A stretch of 58,155 nucleotides of DNA, taken from the NCBI RefSeq assembly GCF_001421245.1, contig NZ_LMKE01000013.1:144101-202255 (forward strand). Direction: 5' to 3'. Numbering within the stretch: the first letter of the stretch is position 1; each line of letters starts with the position of its first letter. The stretch is from Sphingomonas sp. Leaf10. GTDB taxonomy: Bacteria > Pseudomonadota > Alphaproteobacteria > Sphingomonadales > Sphingomonadaceae. Below are positions 28,500 through 38,200 of this stretch, piece by piece. The position numbers and the translations under genes are program-made. The notes under the pieces are model-generated. The model searched no databases. It was not told where the DNA came from and worked only from the letters and a program-made list of their open reading frames with translations.

Positions 28500-29992
28500 G
28501 CAAGTCCTGCCCGTGCCAGAAGGTCGTTGGTCGACGCATCGAACGTCTGACCACCGCGATCGGCTGCCTTCGCCATTTCCTTGCCCAGCTCGACCCCGAA
28601 CTGGTCGAACGGATTGATGCCGAGCAGTGCCGCATTCACAAACGTCCGCGCCTCGTAGAAGGCGATCAGCGCGCCGAGGCTGCGGGCGTCGAGATCCTGC
28701 AACAGGATCGTCGACGACGGGCGATCCCCGGCATAGGCACGCGCCGGATCGTCGTTGGTCTTGCCCGCCATCAGCGCCGCGCCCTGTGCAAAGGCGTTGA
28801 GCAGCAGCTGACGATGGTGGCCAGGGTCGAGCGTATCGCCCGCCTCGATCACCGCCACGAATTCGAGGGGGACGATCCGCGTCCCCTGATGCAGCAGCTG
28901 GAACACCGCGTGCTGTGCGTCGGTCCCCACCCCACCCCAGGTGATCGCCGCCGAATTGCGCCCGAGCGGCTCGCCCGCCGCCGTCACCGACTTGCCGTTC
29001 GATTCCATTTCCAGCTGTTGCAGGTACGACGGCAGCAGCCGCAGCCGCTCGTCATAGGCAAAGGTCGCTCGCGTCTCGCAACCGGCAACCTGCGAATAAA
29101 AGAGGTCGGCAAAGGCGGCGAGCACCGGTGCGTTCTGCGTCCAGTCGGCAAGGCGGAAATGGCGGTCCATCTCGGCCGCGCCCTCCAGCAATTCCTCATA
29201 GGCCTGGAACCCCAGCGCCAGCGCGAACGGAAATCCGATCGACGACCACAGCGAATAGCGGCCGCCGACGCTCTCGGCAAAGGGCAGCACGCGGGTTTCA
29301 TCTACGCCCCATTCCACCGCCTTGTCGGGCGCGGCGGTCAGCGCGATGACGCGACCATAGGGATCCTCGACCCCGCCCTCGCTCATCCATGCCAGCGCCG
29401 ATGCGGCGTTCAGCATCGTCTCGGTGGTGGTGAAGGTCTTCGACGCGACGACCAGCAGCGTCGCGGCGGGATCGAAGCCCTTGAGCGCTTCCTCCATCGC
29501 CACGCCATCGACGTTCGACACGATCGCCACGTCGTACTTGTCCTCGTCGCGGCCGAGCGCGTCGAAGATCAGGTCGGGGCCGAGCGCCGACCCGCCGATG
29601 CCGACGTGCAGGATATGGCGAACCGGCCCGAACGCGTCGGCCTCGATCGCGTCGATCACCTGCCGCATCCGCGCCTGGAAACCGCGGGCCTGCGCGACGT
29701 CTTCGGGATTGCCCTCGCCGCGTTCGGCGGTGTGCGTCGCCGCGCGGCCTTCGGTGACGTTGATGACCTGTCCGGCGAACAGCGCGTCGCGCTTGGCGGC
29801 CAGTTCCATCGTCGTCGCCAGCCCCGAAAACGCCGCCAGCGCGGCATCGTCGAGATGCGTCTTGGCAAAGTCGAAATGGATGCCACCGACGTCGAGGGTC
29901 AGCTTGCCCAGCCGGTCTGGATCCTGTCCGAACAGTTCGGTCAGCCTGGTTTGCTTCAGCCCTTCGATCGCGGACCAGTCCTGCATCGCCAT
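28496..29992 (-). CDS. pgi: glucose-6-phosphate isomerase
   Basis: A 498-residue cytoplasmic enzyme converting glucose-6-phosphate and fructose-6-phosphate. PGI signature 1 is seen as FAESVGGRYSLWSSIGFPFAL near 242. The phosphate-binding VASKTFTTTETM lies near 190, VGIGGSALGPDL near 128 and the catalytic GTDAQHAVFQLLHQGT near 358. It is shorter than enterobacterial PGI (about 550). Pairing with gor links glycolysis/pentose-phosphate flux and NADPH use. Confidence 0.97.
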   Translation of the reverse strand: MAMQDWSAIEGLKQTRLTELFGQDPDRLGKLTLDVGGIHFDFAKTHLDDAALAAFSGLATTMELAAKRDALFAGQVINVTEGRAATHTAERGEGNPEDVAQARGFQARMRQVIDAIEADAFGPVRHILHVGIGGSALGPDLIFDALGRDEDKYDVAIVSNVDGVAMEEALKGFDPAATLLVVASKTFTTTETMLNAASALAWMSEGGVEDPYGRVIALTAAPDKAVEWGVDETRVLPFAESVGGRYSLWSSIGFPFALALGFQAYEELLEGAAEMDRHFRLADWTQNAPVLAAFADLFYSQVAGCETRATFAYDERLRLLPSYLQQLEMESNGKSVTAAGEPLGRNSAAITWGGVGTDAQHAVFQLLHQGTRIVPLEFVAVIEAGDTLDPGHHRQLLLNAFAQGAALMAGKTNDDPARAYAGDRPSSTILLQDLDARSLGALIAFYEARTFVNAALLGINPFDQFGVELGKEMAKAADRGGQTFDASTNDLLARAGLA

Positions 29993-30187
29993 ATCGTGCC
30001 TCGTATCACCGGAAAGAATGATGCCGCCGCACTAGGGCGGATGACGGGGGGAGGTCCAGCACGATCGCCACGCGCTGGACCGCCATATGCAGCGAAAGAC
30101 ACCAGCCTACGCTGGGGTCTACCGCAGCTCCCGCCTCAACCCCACCAACCGCTTGACGCCCCGCCCCGCCCCACGCATGGCTGAACC

Positions 30188-31009
30188 ATGGCTCTCGACC
30201 CCGTCTCCGCGACTCCCGCCGCCCCCAAACCGAAGCGTTCGGAAGGGGCGGACCTGATGGTCTTCCTGCTGAAGCTGGCGATCGTGGTGTTCATCATCCG
30301 CTCATTCCTGTTCTCGCCCTTCTCGATTCCGTCGGGGTCGATGCAGCCGCGGTTGCTGATCGGCGACTATCTGTTCATCACCAAATGGAACTACGGCTAT
30401 TCGCGCTATTCGCTGCCGTGGAACCTGCCGCTGATCCCCGGCCGTATCCTGCCGCGTACGCCGGCGCGCGGCGACGTGGTGGTGTTCAAGGCGCCGCCGA
30501 CCGCCAGGCAGGACTATATCAAGCGCGTGATCGGCATTCCGGGCGATACGGTGCAGATGCGCGGCGGGCAGCTGTTCCTGAATGGGAAGGCGATCCCGAA
30601 GCAGCGCATGCCCGATTTCGTCGTGCCCGTCTCGCCCAACACCGACTGCGCGTCTGAATTCCAGCGCATCGTCGCCGAGAAGCCGGTCTGCGCCTATCCG
30701 CAATATCGCGAGACGCTGCCGGGCGGAAAGAGCTACAAGGTCCTCGACCTCGCCCAGACCGAGGCCGACGATACCGGCGTCTTCACCGTACCCGCCGGCC
30801 ATGCGTTCCTGATGGGCGACAATCGCGACGACAGCGCCGACAGCCGCTTCCCGGCGCGCGAAGGCGGCGGGATCGGCATCGTCCCGCTGCAGAATATCGA
30901 GGGCAAGGCGGTCGTGAACTTCTTCTCGACCGATGGATCGGCGCAGTGGCTGCTGCCCTGGACCTGGTTCTCGGCGGCGCGGTGGAACCGTATCGGGGAA
31001 GGCTTCTGA
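30188..31009 (+). CDS. lepB: signal peptidase I
   Basis: A 273-residue membrane serine protease that removes signal peptides from exported proteins. A single membrane helix (about residues 23-42) leads into FSIPSGSMQPRLLIGDYLF with catalytic Ser51. The general-base Lys112 is in YIKRVIGIPGDTVQM. The C-terminal FLMGDNRDDSADSRFP block completes boxes B-E. It has only one clear N-terminal helix, as in many alphaproteobacteria. It is followed by, and overlaps, rnc. Confidence 0.96.
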   Translation: MALDPVSATPAAPKPKRSEGADLMVFLLKLAIVVFIIRSFLFSPFSIPSGSMQPRLLIGDYLFITKWNYGYSRYSLPWNLPLIPGRILPRTPARGDVVVFKAPPTARQDYIKRVIGIPGDTVQMRGGQLFLNGKAIPKQRMPDFVVPVSPNTDCASEFQRIVAEKPVCAYPQYRETLPGGKSYKVLDLAQTEADDTGVFTVPAGHAFLMGDNRDDSADSRFPAREGGGIGIVPLQNIEGKAVVNFFSTDGSAQWLLPWTWFSAARWNRIGEGF

Positions 31010-31674
31010 GCGACACCCTCCCCCGCTGGGTCGAACAGGCGCTGGGTCGCGCCCCGACCCGCATCGACGATTACGCGCGCGCGCTGACCCATGGCAGCAC
31101 CGCCCGGGCGACCTATGAGCGGCTGGAATTTCTCGGCGACCGCGTGCTGGGCCTCGCCGTGGCCGAATGGCTCTACGAACGTTTCCCGGCCGAGAGCGAA
31201 GGCGCGCTGTCGAAACGGTTCAACGCGCTGGTCACCGGTGCGGTCTGTGCCGAGATCGCGCGTGGGATTGGCGTCGTGCCCCATCTGAAACTGGGCAAGC
31301 AGGCGCGCGACGATGGCGCGGGCGACAGCGACAATGTGCTGGGCGACGTGATGGAGGCGCTGATCGGCGCCTTCTATCTCGACCATGGCCATGACGCCGC
31401 GCGTGCGCTGGTCCGTTCGCTATGGGGTTCGCGGATCGATGCGCAGCTCCGCGTGCCCCGTCATCCCAAATCGGCGTTGCAGGAATGGGCCGCCGCGCAT
31501 AACCGCCGCCCGCCCGAATATGCGATCGTCGACAAGAGCGGCCCCGGCCACGCCCCGCGCTTCACCGTCCGCGTGACGATCGGCAAGCTCGCCGCGATCG
31601 AGGCCACCGGCACGTCGAAGCAGGAGGCCGAGACCGCAGCGGCAAAGGCGTTGCTGGCGCAATTGGACGGTTAG
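30982..31674 (+). CDS. rnc: ribonuclease III
   Basis: A double-stranded-RNA endonuclease of about 222-230 residues that matures rRNA and regulates mRNA. The signature ERLEFLGDRVLGLAVAEWLY starts about residue 47 from this start. The second acidic block is GDVMEALIGAFYLD, and the dsRNA-binding domain runs from HPKSALQEWAA to the end. The start is uncertain: GTG 30982, GTG 30946, or a CTG at 31006 that overlaps the lepB stop as CTGA. The last would fit the usual protein length best. It is coupled to lepB. Confidence 0.93.
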   Translation: MEPYRGRLLSDTLPRWVEQALGRAPTRIDDYARALTHGSTARATYERLEFLGDRVLGLAVAEWLYERFPAESEGALSKRFNALVTGAVCAEIARGIGVVPHLKLGKQARDDGAGDSDNVLGDVMEALIGAFYLDHGHDAARALVRSLWGSRIDAQLRVPRHPKSALQEWAAAHNRRPPEYAIVDKSGPGHAPRFTVRVTIGKLAAIEATGTSKQEAETAAAKALLAQLDG

Positions 31675-31695
31675 GGCATGATGACATAAACCTGA

Positions 31696-31855
31696 CCCGT
31701 TCGTCCTGAGTAGCCCCTTCGACTGCCTGCCTACGGCAGTCGCTCAGGACAGGCATTGCGCTTGTCGAAATGGCGTATCGAAGGACCGTCTGTGGGGAAA
31801 GTACTCCGATACGGGTCTTCGACTTCGCTAAGCCCCTACTCAGCACGAACGGTTC
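31696..31855. repeat. palindromic intergenic repeat, family B copy 2
   Basis: About 160 bases bounded by CCGTTCGTCCTGAGTAG and the inverted CTACTCAGCACGAACGG. The interior shares GTATCGAAGGACCGTC and GTCTTCGACTTCGCTAAG segments with the copy at 5.4 kb. An extra inner inverted repeat, CTGCC..GGCAG around 31734, makes it longer. It lies between rnc and the PRC-like gene (convergent). Confidence 0.85.
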
Positions 31856-31885
31856 TACCTGTTGTCATCACATTCCAGACCGACC

Positions 31886-32335
31886 CTATTTCGCCGCGCC
31901 GGTCTGCTTGTCGAAATCGGCCTTGGTCACGTTCAGCATCAGCCTGTTGCCCTTGACCGCGAACACGTCCGCCGGGATCATCGCCCGCGAACTGCCCGAC
32001 ACCAATTGCACACCCTCGGGCTTCACCGCCTCGATCGTGCCGAGTGCCGCGCCCGCCGAATCATAGACATTCGCCCCGACCAGCAGGTCGGCGGCCACCG
32101 CCGGCACGATGCGGTTGGTGTTGCGGCGCGTCGGCCGGGCATTGGTCGTCGTGCCTGCCTCGTCGCGCAGATTGTCAAGCGCGAATTGCTGGTCCCGGTC
32201 GCTGGTGGCGCTGCGCGACGTGTCGTTGCCCAGCCGACCGTCGGTCGACGGCGCGCCGCCGCTCGGAACCTGCGCCTGTGCCGAACCGGCGCCGAGCGCC
32301 AGCACCATAGTAACCATTGCGAGCCTTGCCGTCAT
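31886..32335 (-). CDS. exported PRC-barrel-like protein
   Basis: A 149-residue protein with a signal peptide (LAMVTMVLALGAGSAQAQ, ending near 22). A polar low-complexity linker follows (about 23-80). The C-terminal module VGANVYDSAGAALGTIEAVKPEGVQLV..IPADVFAVKGNRLMLNVTKADF (about 83-140) has the strand pattern of PRC-barrel domains. Such periplasmic versions are of unknown function. Confidence 0.78.
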   Translation of the reverse strand: MTARLAMVTMVLALGAGSAQAQVPSGGAPSTDGRLGNDTSRSATSDRDQQFALDNLRDEAGTTTNARPTRRNTNRIVPAVAADLLVGANVYDSAGAALGTIEAVKPEGVQLVSGSSRAMIPADVFAVKGNRLMLNVTKADFDKQTGAAK

Positions 32336-32421
32336 CCTTGCCTCCTATGTCCATCGCATTCGGCGATATTGTTTGCGCTAACGCTACCCCTGCACGCCCG
32401 GCGTGGCAAAGGTTTCCGTCG

Positions 32422-33105
32422 TTACCGGCCGTCAAGCACCCGCAATTCGATCCGCCACCACCCGATCGCCCACAGCGCGCCGAACAACCATCCGGCCAGC
32501 ACGTCGCTCGGCCAGTGCACGCCCAGATAGACGCGGCTCGCCCCGATCGCCATCACCAGCAGCACCGCCGCCGTCATCGCGAACACCCGCGCCGCCGGAC
32601 GCCGCAGCAGCGGCCATGCCAGCGTCGCCAGCGTGAGATACACGATCGCCGAATTGGCGGCATGGCCGCTGGGAAAGCTGTTCGACGTCTCCGCCATCAG
32701 ATGCGGGACGAGGTCGGGTCGCGCCCGTGCCACCGCATGCTTCACCAGCACGTTCGCCCAGCTTCCGCTCGCACAGGCAAAGGCGACCAGCGCTCCGGTC
32801 CGCCACCGCCCCATGCTGCCGAGCAACAGCGCGACGAAGGCGACCATGATCGTCAGCACCGTCGTACCGCCCAGTGCCGTCACGTCACGCACCATCGACG
32901 TAAACCGCACCGACCCGATCGGCACCCCGTCGCTCCCGCGCAGCGCCAGCAACAGCCGCCGGTCGAGCGCGAAGACGTCGCCCTGCATCACCCGCGTGCC
33001 GAGGAAGAATAACAGCAACAATATGCCGACGGCGACCGCGATGCCGATGATGCTCCATGGCATGCGGCGCGAGGGACGGGGTTCGGGGCGGAACGGATCG
33101 GGCAT
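32422..33105 (-). CDS. PAP2 family phosphatase
   Basis: A 227-residue membrane phosphatase. The three PAP2 motifs are present: KHAVARARPD near residue 117, FPSGHAA near 145, and SRVYLGVHWPSDVLAG near 190, with the catalytic His. About five to six helices surround them. Members dephosphorylate undecaprenyl pyrophosphate, phosphatidic acid or phosphatidylglycerol phosphate; the substrate here is unknown. ATG 33063 is an alternative start. Confidence 0.93.
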   Translation of the reverse strand: MPDPFRPEPRPSRRMPWSIIGIAVAVGILLLLFFLGTRVMQGDVFALDRRLLLALRGSDGVPIGSVRFTSMVRDVTALGGTTVLTIMVAFVALLLGSMGRWRTGALVAFACASGSWANVLVKHAVARARPDLVPHLMAETSNSFPSGHAANSAIVYLTLATLAWPLLRRPAARVFAMTAAVLLVMAIGASRVYLGVHWPSDVLAGWLFGALWAIGWWRIELRVLDGR

Positions 33106-33155
33106 TCCGGCCGAACGCGGGACGCGACCAAATGGACGCGGCCGGGCAAAACGCG

Positions 33156-35009
33156 TCAGGCGGCGGCCGGCAATGCCGTCGCGTCGGGCGCATCGGTCGC
33201 GTCGGGTATCCGGAACTGGGTCAGCGACCGTGCCAGCGCGTCCGCCCCGGTCAGCAGCCGGGCCAGCGTCTCGCCCGCCTCCCCCGCCGCCATCGCATTG
33301 CGTTCGGTGACACGGGCGATGTCGCGCATCCGCACATCGACATCCTGCACCTCGCGCGCCTGCCGTTCGGCCGCACCGGCCAGGTCGGTGACCAGCGTCG
33401 ACATCTCCTTCACGTCGCGCAGGATCAGCCCCAGCTTGCCGCTGGCGGTCCCGACCAGGTCGACCCCCTCGATCGCACAGGCCCGCGCCGATGCCAGCGA
33501 CTGGGCGATATCGTGGCTGGCCGTGCGCAGCCGTGCGGCCAGCTGGCTCACCTCCTTGGCTACGACCGCGAAGCCATTGCCCGCCGCTCCGGCCCGCGCC
33601 GCCTCCATCTGAGCGTTCAGCGCCAGCAGATGCGTCTGTTCGGCGATCGACCGGACCAGCCCGGCGATGGCGCCGATCTGTTCCGAACTCTCGTCGATCC
33701 GCGCCATCGCCCTGACCGCCTCCGCCACCGTCCGGCGCGACTGTTCGGCGGCCTCGCCGGTCGAATGTGCGACTTCGGCAACGCGGCGCACGCCTGCCGT
33801 ATTGCGGTCGATCAACGTCGCGACCTGGGTCATCCGGTCACCGACGATGGCGATCGCCCCCGATTGCTCGACGGTCCGCTGGGTCAGTTGTTCGCCGGCG
33901 ACGACGATGCTGCGCGTATCGCGGTCGACCGTACCGACCATCGTCCACACCCGCCCCAGCAGGCCGCCGAGCTGCGCCAGCGCCGCGTCATAATCCTGTT
34001 TCAACACCGCGGCATCGCCCGACAACCCACCCGGCAGGCGGAAGGTCAGGTCGCCTCGTGCGATCGCCGCCAGCCCGGCGCCGATGATGTGGATCGTCGC
34101 CCGGTCGCGTTCGGCATCGACGCGGACCCGCCGCGCCGCCTCCTCCGCATCGCTTGCGCGCGCTTCGATCAGCCGCTGCGCTTCCGCCTCCAGCCGCTCA
34201 TTTTCGATTCCCGCCACTCTGAAAACCTCCAGCGATCGGGCGATCCGGCCGATCTCGTCGCGGCGGCGCCGCTTGTCCACCGGCACCGTCGCGGTGAAAT
34301 CGCGCCCTGCCAGCCGATCGACGATGCCGCTCAACCGGGCCAGCGGGGTCGCGATCGATCGGGTCAGCAACCACCCCATCGCAACCGCCATCGCCAACAG
34401 GGCGACACCACCGACACCCAGTGCGAACAAGGCGTGCGACATCGTCTCGTGCAGTTCGTCCTCGCGGGTGGTGATGCGCCGCTCCTCGATCTCACGCAGC
34501 GACGCGACCATGCGGTTGATATAGGTGATCCGCGCCTTCGCCCCCGCCGCGACCAGAATTGCGGTCGCCTGCGCCCGCCCACCTGGCCGGCGCGCCATCG
34601 CCAGCAGCGGATCACTATAACGGCGGCTCCAGTCGGCATCGGCGGCGACCGCCTGTTTCACCAGCGCGCGTTGTTCGCGCAGGTCGACGAGCGCCGCGAG
34701 GCTCGCCATCGAATCGGCAAATTGCGCCCGCCCGTCGTAATAGGTGTCGAGATAGTCGAAATTGCCGGTCAGCAGCACGCCGCGCATCTGCGAATTGGCA
34801 CGGATCACGCCCTTTTCGGCGACATGCGACAGGCGGATGATCCTGGCGCTTTGCTGGTTCAGGTCGACGGCGTCGCGGATAGAACCGATCTGGTTGGCGA
34901 CCATCCCGATCAACAGGATCGCCATGGTCAGCAGGATGCCGAACGCGATGGTCAGCTTCGCGCGCGTGGACCCGTCGCGGAACCGTATCATCGCCCTTCG
35001 TATCCGCAT
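33156..35009 (-). CDS. methyl-accepting chemotaxis-type protein with CHASE3-like sensor
   Basis: About 617 residues. An N-terminal helix (about 20-40) precedes a periplasmic helical sensor of CHASE3 character (about 45-185, with QMRGVLLTGNFDYLDTYYDG). A second membrane helix lies near 190-212. A HAMP (about 214-268) and a second HAMP-like stretch (about 300-350) follow. The signalling domain has the tip EQTHLLALNAQMEAARAGAAG, which departs from the usual [19 protein letters not shown]. Glutamate methylation sites are sparse. This may be a non-chemotaxis signaller or a fast-evolving receptor. ATG 34991 is an alternative start. No che genes are nearby. Confidence 0.9.
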   Translation of the reverse strand: MRIRRAMIRFRDGSTRAKLTIAFGILLTMAILLIGMVANQIGSIRDAVDLNQQSARIIRLSHVAEKGVIRANSQMRGVLLTGNFDYLDTYYDGRAQFADSMASLAALVDLREQRALVKQAVAADADWSRRYSDPLLAMARRPGGRAQATAILVAAGAKARITYINRMVASLREIEERRITTREDELHETMSHALFALGVGGVALLAMAVAMGWLLTRSIATPLARLSGIVDRLAGRDFTATVPVDKRRRRDEIGRIARSLEVFRVAGIENERLEAEAQRLIEARASDAEEAARRVRVDAERDRATIHIIGAGLAAIARGDLTFRLPGGLSGDAAVLKQDYDAALAQLGGLLGRVWTMVGTVDRDTRSIVVAGEQLTQRTVEQSGAIAIVGDRMTQVATLIDRNTAGVRRVAEVAHSTGEAAEQSRRTVAEAVRAMARIDESSEQIGAIAGLVRSIAEQTHLLALNAQMEAARAGAAGNGFAVVAKEVSQLAARLRTASHDIAQSLASARACAIEGVDLVGTASGKLGLILRDVKEMSTLVTDLAGAAERQAREVQDVDVRMRDIARVTERNAMAAGEAGETLARLLTGADALARSLTQFRIPDATDAPDATALPAAA

Positions 35010-35291
35010 CGACGGTCGCGTCCCCTTCGGCGGCCACGATGCCGTCGACGCCCGCCGCGATGGTCCAGACGTCGATCCTGCGATGGCGCTCTTGGACATC
35101 GGATAGGCGATCGTAGCTAAGAAGCGCTTAACGCCGCAGATACTCGGCGCTCGAAAGGCCACACGACCGAAGCTGCTATAGCCCCCCTCCCCGTCGGTCA
35201 GATCATCGCGGCCTTGATCGATCCACCGCCCATGCCGCTTGCGGAACGCAAAACTTGTTGCGAAACATTCGCCGGAGAGGGAACGATATCT

Positions 35292-38200
35292 GTGCTTATC
35301 AGCAAACCGAAGACCGCTGCGTTTCTGGGTTTGGTCTTGCTGGGCAGCGCCACCACGGCCCCGCCTGCGGATGCCCAACCGGGCAATACGGAACGATCTT
35401 CAAAGGTTCAAAAACAGGCATCTAGCCGCGATCATGCCGAGGCATATCTGTTCGTCTATTTCACCGGCGACAGCGTCGATGGCGAAAAGATACGCTTTGC
35501 GGTGTCGGAGGGTAACAACGCCCTGAAGTGGCAGGCGCTGAACGCAGGGCGTCCGGTGCTGGAATCGGCGTCCGGTACGCGCGGGCTCCGCGACCCGTTC
35601 ATCCTGCGCTCGGCAAAGGGCGACCGGTTCTTTCTGCTGGCCACCGATTTGTCGGTCGGCCGCGCCGGTTGGAACGGCGCAACCGATCGCGGGAGCCAGT
35701 ATCTCGAGGTTTGGGAGTCGACCGATCTGGTCCACTGGGGGCAGCAACGCCACGTTCGGGTCAATCTTCCCAATGCGGGCATGACCTGGGCGCCGGAGGC
35801 CAGTTGGGATCCGTCGATCAACGCCTATGTCGTCTATTGGACGTCGACACTGTTCAAGGATCGGGCGCGGACGCAGGGTGACGGTGAAGGGCCACGGATC
35901 CTGCGATCCACGACGTCCGACTTCCGGACGTTTACTACGCCCGAGCCATGGCTGAAGGCTGCCGACGTGCCGGGCATGGTCCGCGACAAGGGACTGATCG
36001 ACACCACCGTGCTCGCGGATCGGGGATATTATTATCGGTTCACCAAGGGTACCGATGCGGCGGGCTGCGCGTCGCCGGATATCTTCGTCCAGCGATCCCG
36101 GTCGTTGGGCGCGATGCCAACGGCCCCCGCCTGGTCGCTGATCGACCGTTGCATCGGCCGCCGGGCAGGAACACCCGAAGTAGAAGGGCCTAGCGCGTTC
36201 AAGGCGAATGCCGGGGATACCAGCGGCTTCCGCTATTTTCTGTGGGTCGATCACTATGGCGGCATCGGCTATATTCCGCTGGGTACCAACTCCCTCACGC
36301 CGCCGATCCGCTGGACCTATCCTACCGAGTTCCGGCTGCCGCGATCGCCGCGACACGGCGCGGTCCTTCCGATCACGGAACGCGAGCGTGCGGCGCTGGT
36401 CGCCCGTTGGGGGGTGAGTTCGCAGCCGGAGCCGGCACCCCCGCAAATCAGTGATACGCTGGTCGTTCCGCCGATCGTCGGTTCCGGGACGCGGTTGCCG
36501 AAGCTCGCCGGTCATGACGTGCGCTGGCAGGTCGACGGCGAACCGCTGAACGGTGACGTGCTGCGCAATTATGATGCGAAGCCACGCTCCGTGCGATTGA
36601 CCGCAAGGATCACGGGGGCTGGCGCGGCCGCAGCGACCAAGGCGTTCGACGTGACGATATTGGGTTCGGCCGCACAACGCCTGACCAGCTACGCGCGGAC
36701 GCCGACCAGCGCCCATGACGCCAATCAACCCGTAATCGCCCGCAGCGTGCATCTGGCGCTCGGGCCGGAAGGGCACATGACGCCGCTGAACGGTGATTAT
36801 GGCGTCGCGTTCGCACGCGGCGACTATGTCGGCGTGGATCGCGTGGATTTGCGCGGCGTGGCGGACCCGTCCCCCTTTTATTTCGCCGACGGAAGCCTCG
36901 GCATCATCGCCACCCGCGTCGATATGGCCGGCAAGAAGGAACCGGGCGTCGCGCTGGTGTTCAAGGCTGCTGGCCCCACTGCGGTAGAATTCGCTGAATT
37001 GGGCGTGGTCGATCTGCACGGCGACAAGATGGTGTCGACGCCCCGCGCGGTCTGGGACTCGGCCGCCCGGCGCTACGACGTCACCTGGAAAGACGGCAGC
37101 GGGGCGCCGTATCGAACGACGGTCGCCGATCTTGCACGTATCGAAATGGTCGGCGGAGCGTTTGAACCGACACCGGGTGCGCTACGATCGAGGATCGTGT
37201 CGCCGGGCAATGTCGCCCCTGCGCAACCCGGCAGCATCCCGATCGATGGCGAGATTGCCGTATCGGAACCGATCGCGACCGCCCTTCGCAACCGCTATGA
37301 CCGGGTGGTCAATACCGGCGTGCGCGTACCCCCGCTCTCGATAACTGCCGGAGCCGTCGGCGCCGTGACGGACGCGCGGGCGGAGTTGCAATATTCCGAT
37401 GGCTCCGTTGCGTCACGCGCCGTCGACTGGAACGCGCCGGACCTTGAACGGCTGGCGAAAGCACGCAGTGGCAGCCATGTGATACGCGGTACGGTCAGGC
37501 AACGCGCCTATCCGCGCATCTTCGCCTATAATCGTGCCGATCCGACCATCTATCGCTTCGAACGCAACGGACGCGTGCGGTACCTGTTCATCGCGACCGA
37601 CGATACCGACAACAACAATGTCGGTTCCCATCACCTGCCGATCCGTGTCGCCGACACCATTGAGGCACTTTCGGACGACAAGGGCGGCAGATCGCGCGAA
37701 ATCGATCTGTTGAACCGTCGTCAGCGCCGCGACCGAACTGCGGATGGACGGACGATCGCGGGCTGCTACTGGGCGCCGGAGCTTCACGAGATCGGCGGAC
37801 GACTGTCGATCCTGTTTGCGCCATGCTTCAATCCGAAAGATCAGCGTTCGAACGAAGGCGGCGACTGGTCGACGGTGCAGGCGCACATCATGCAGCTGCG
37901 CGATGGTGGCGACCCTGCCGATCCGGAAGCGTGGTCGCGACCGACCGCAGTACGCAAGGCTGACGGATCGATCCTCGGCAGGGCCGAATTCGACCGGAAC
38001 ATCAGCCTCGATATGTCGTATTTCAACGTCGCTGGGCAGGGTTATTACCTGTGGTCCCAACGATACCTGTCCCCACCGGGGCCGCCGGGCGATCCGTTGA
38101 CATGGATCGCAAAGGTCGATCCGACCCGTCCCGACCGGCTGGCATCCGCCCCCCGGCCGATCATCACGCCGACGCTGTCGTTCGAAGAAAATCTGGCCGA

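Noticed and set aside
25827..28550. 907-codon plus-strand frame across transporter and gor
   Set aside because: Runs through two well-supported genes in the wrong frame and through a family A repeat.
35009..35291. Additional gene in the gap before the two-module GH43
   Set aside because: Only promoter-like spacer was seen; frames here are short and the upstream reading of the receptor gene has no coding character.
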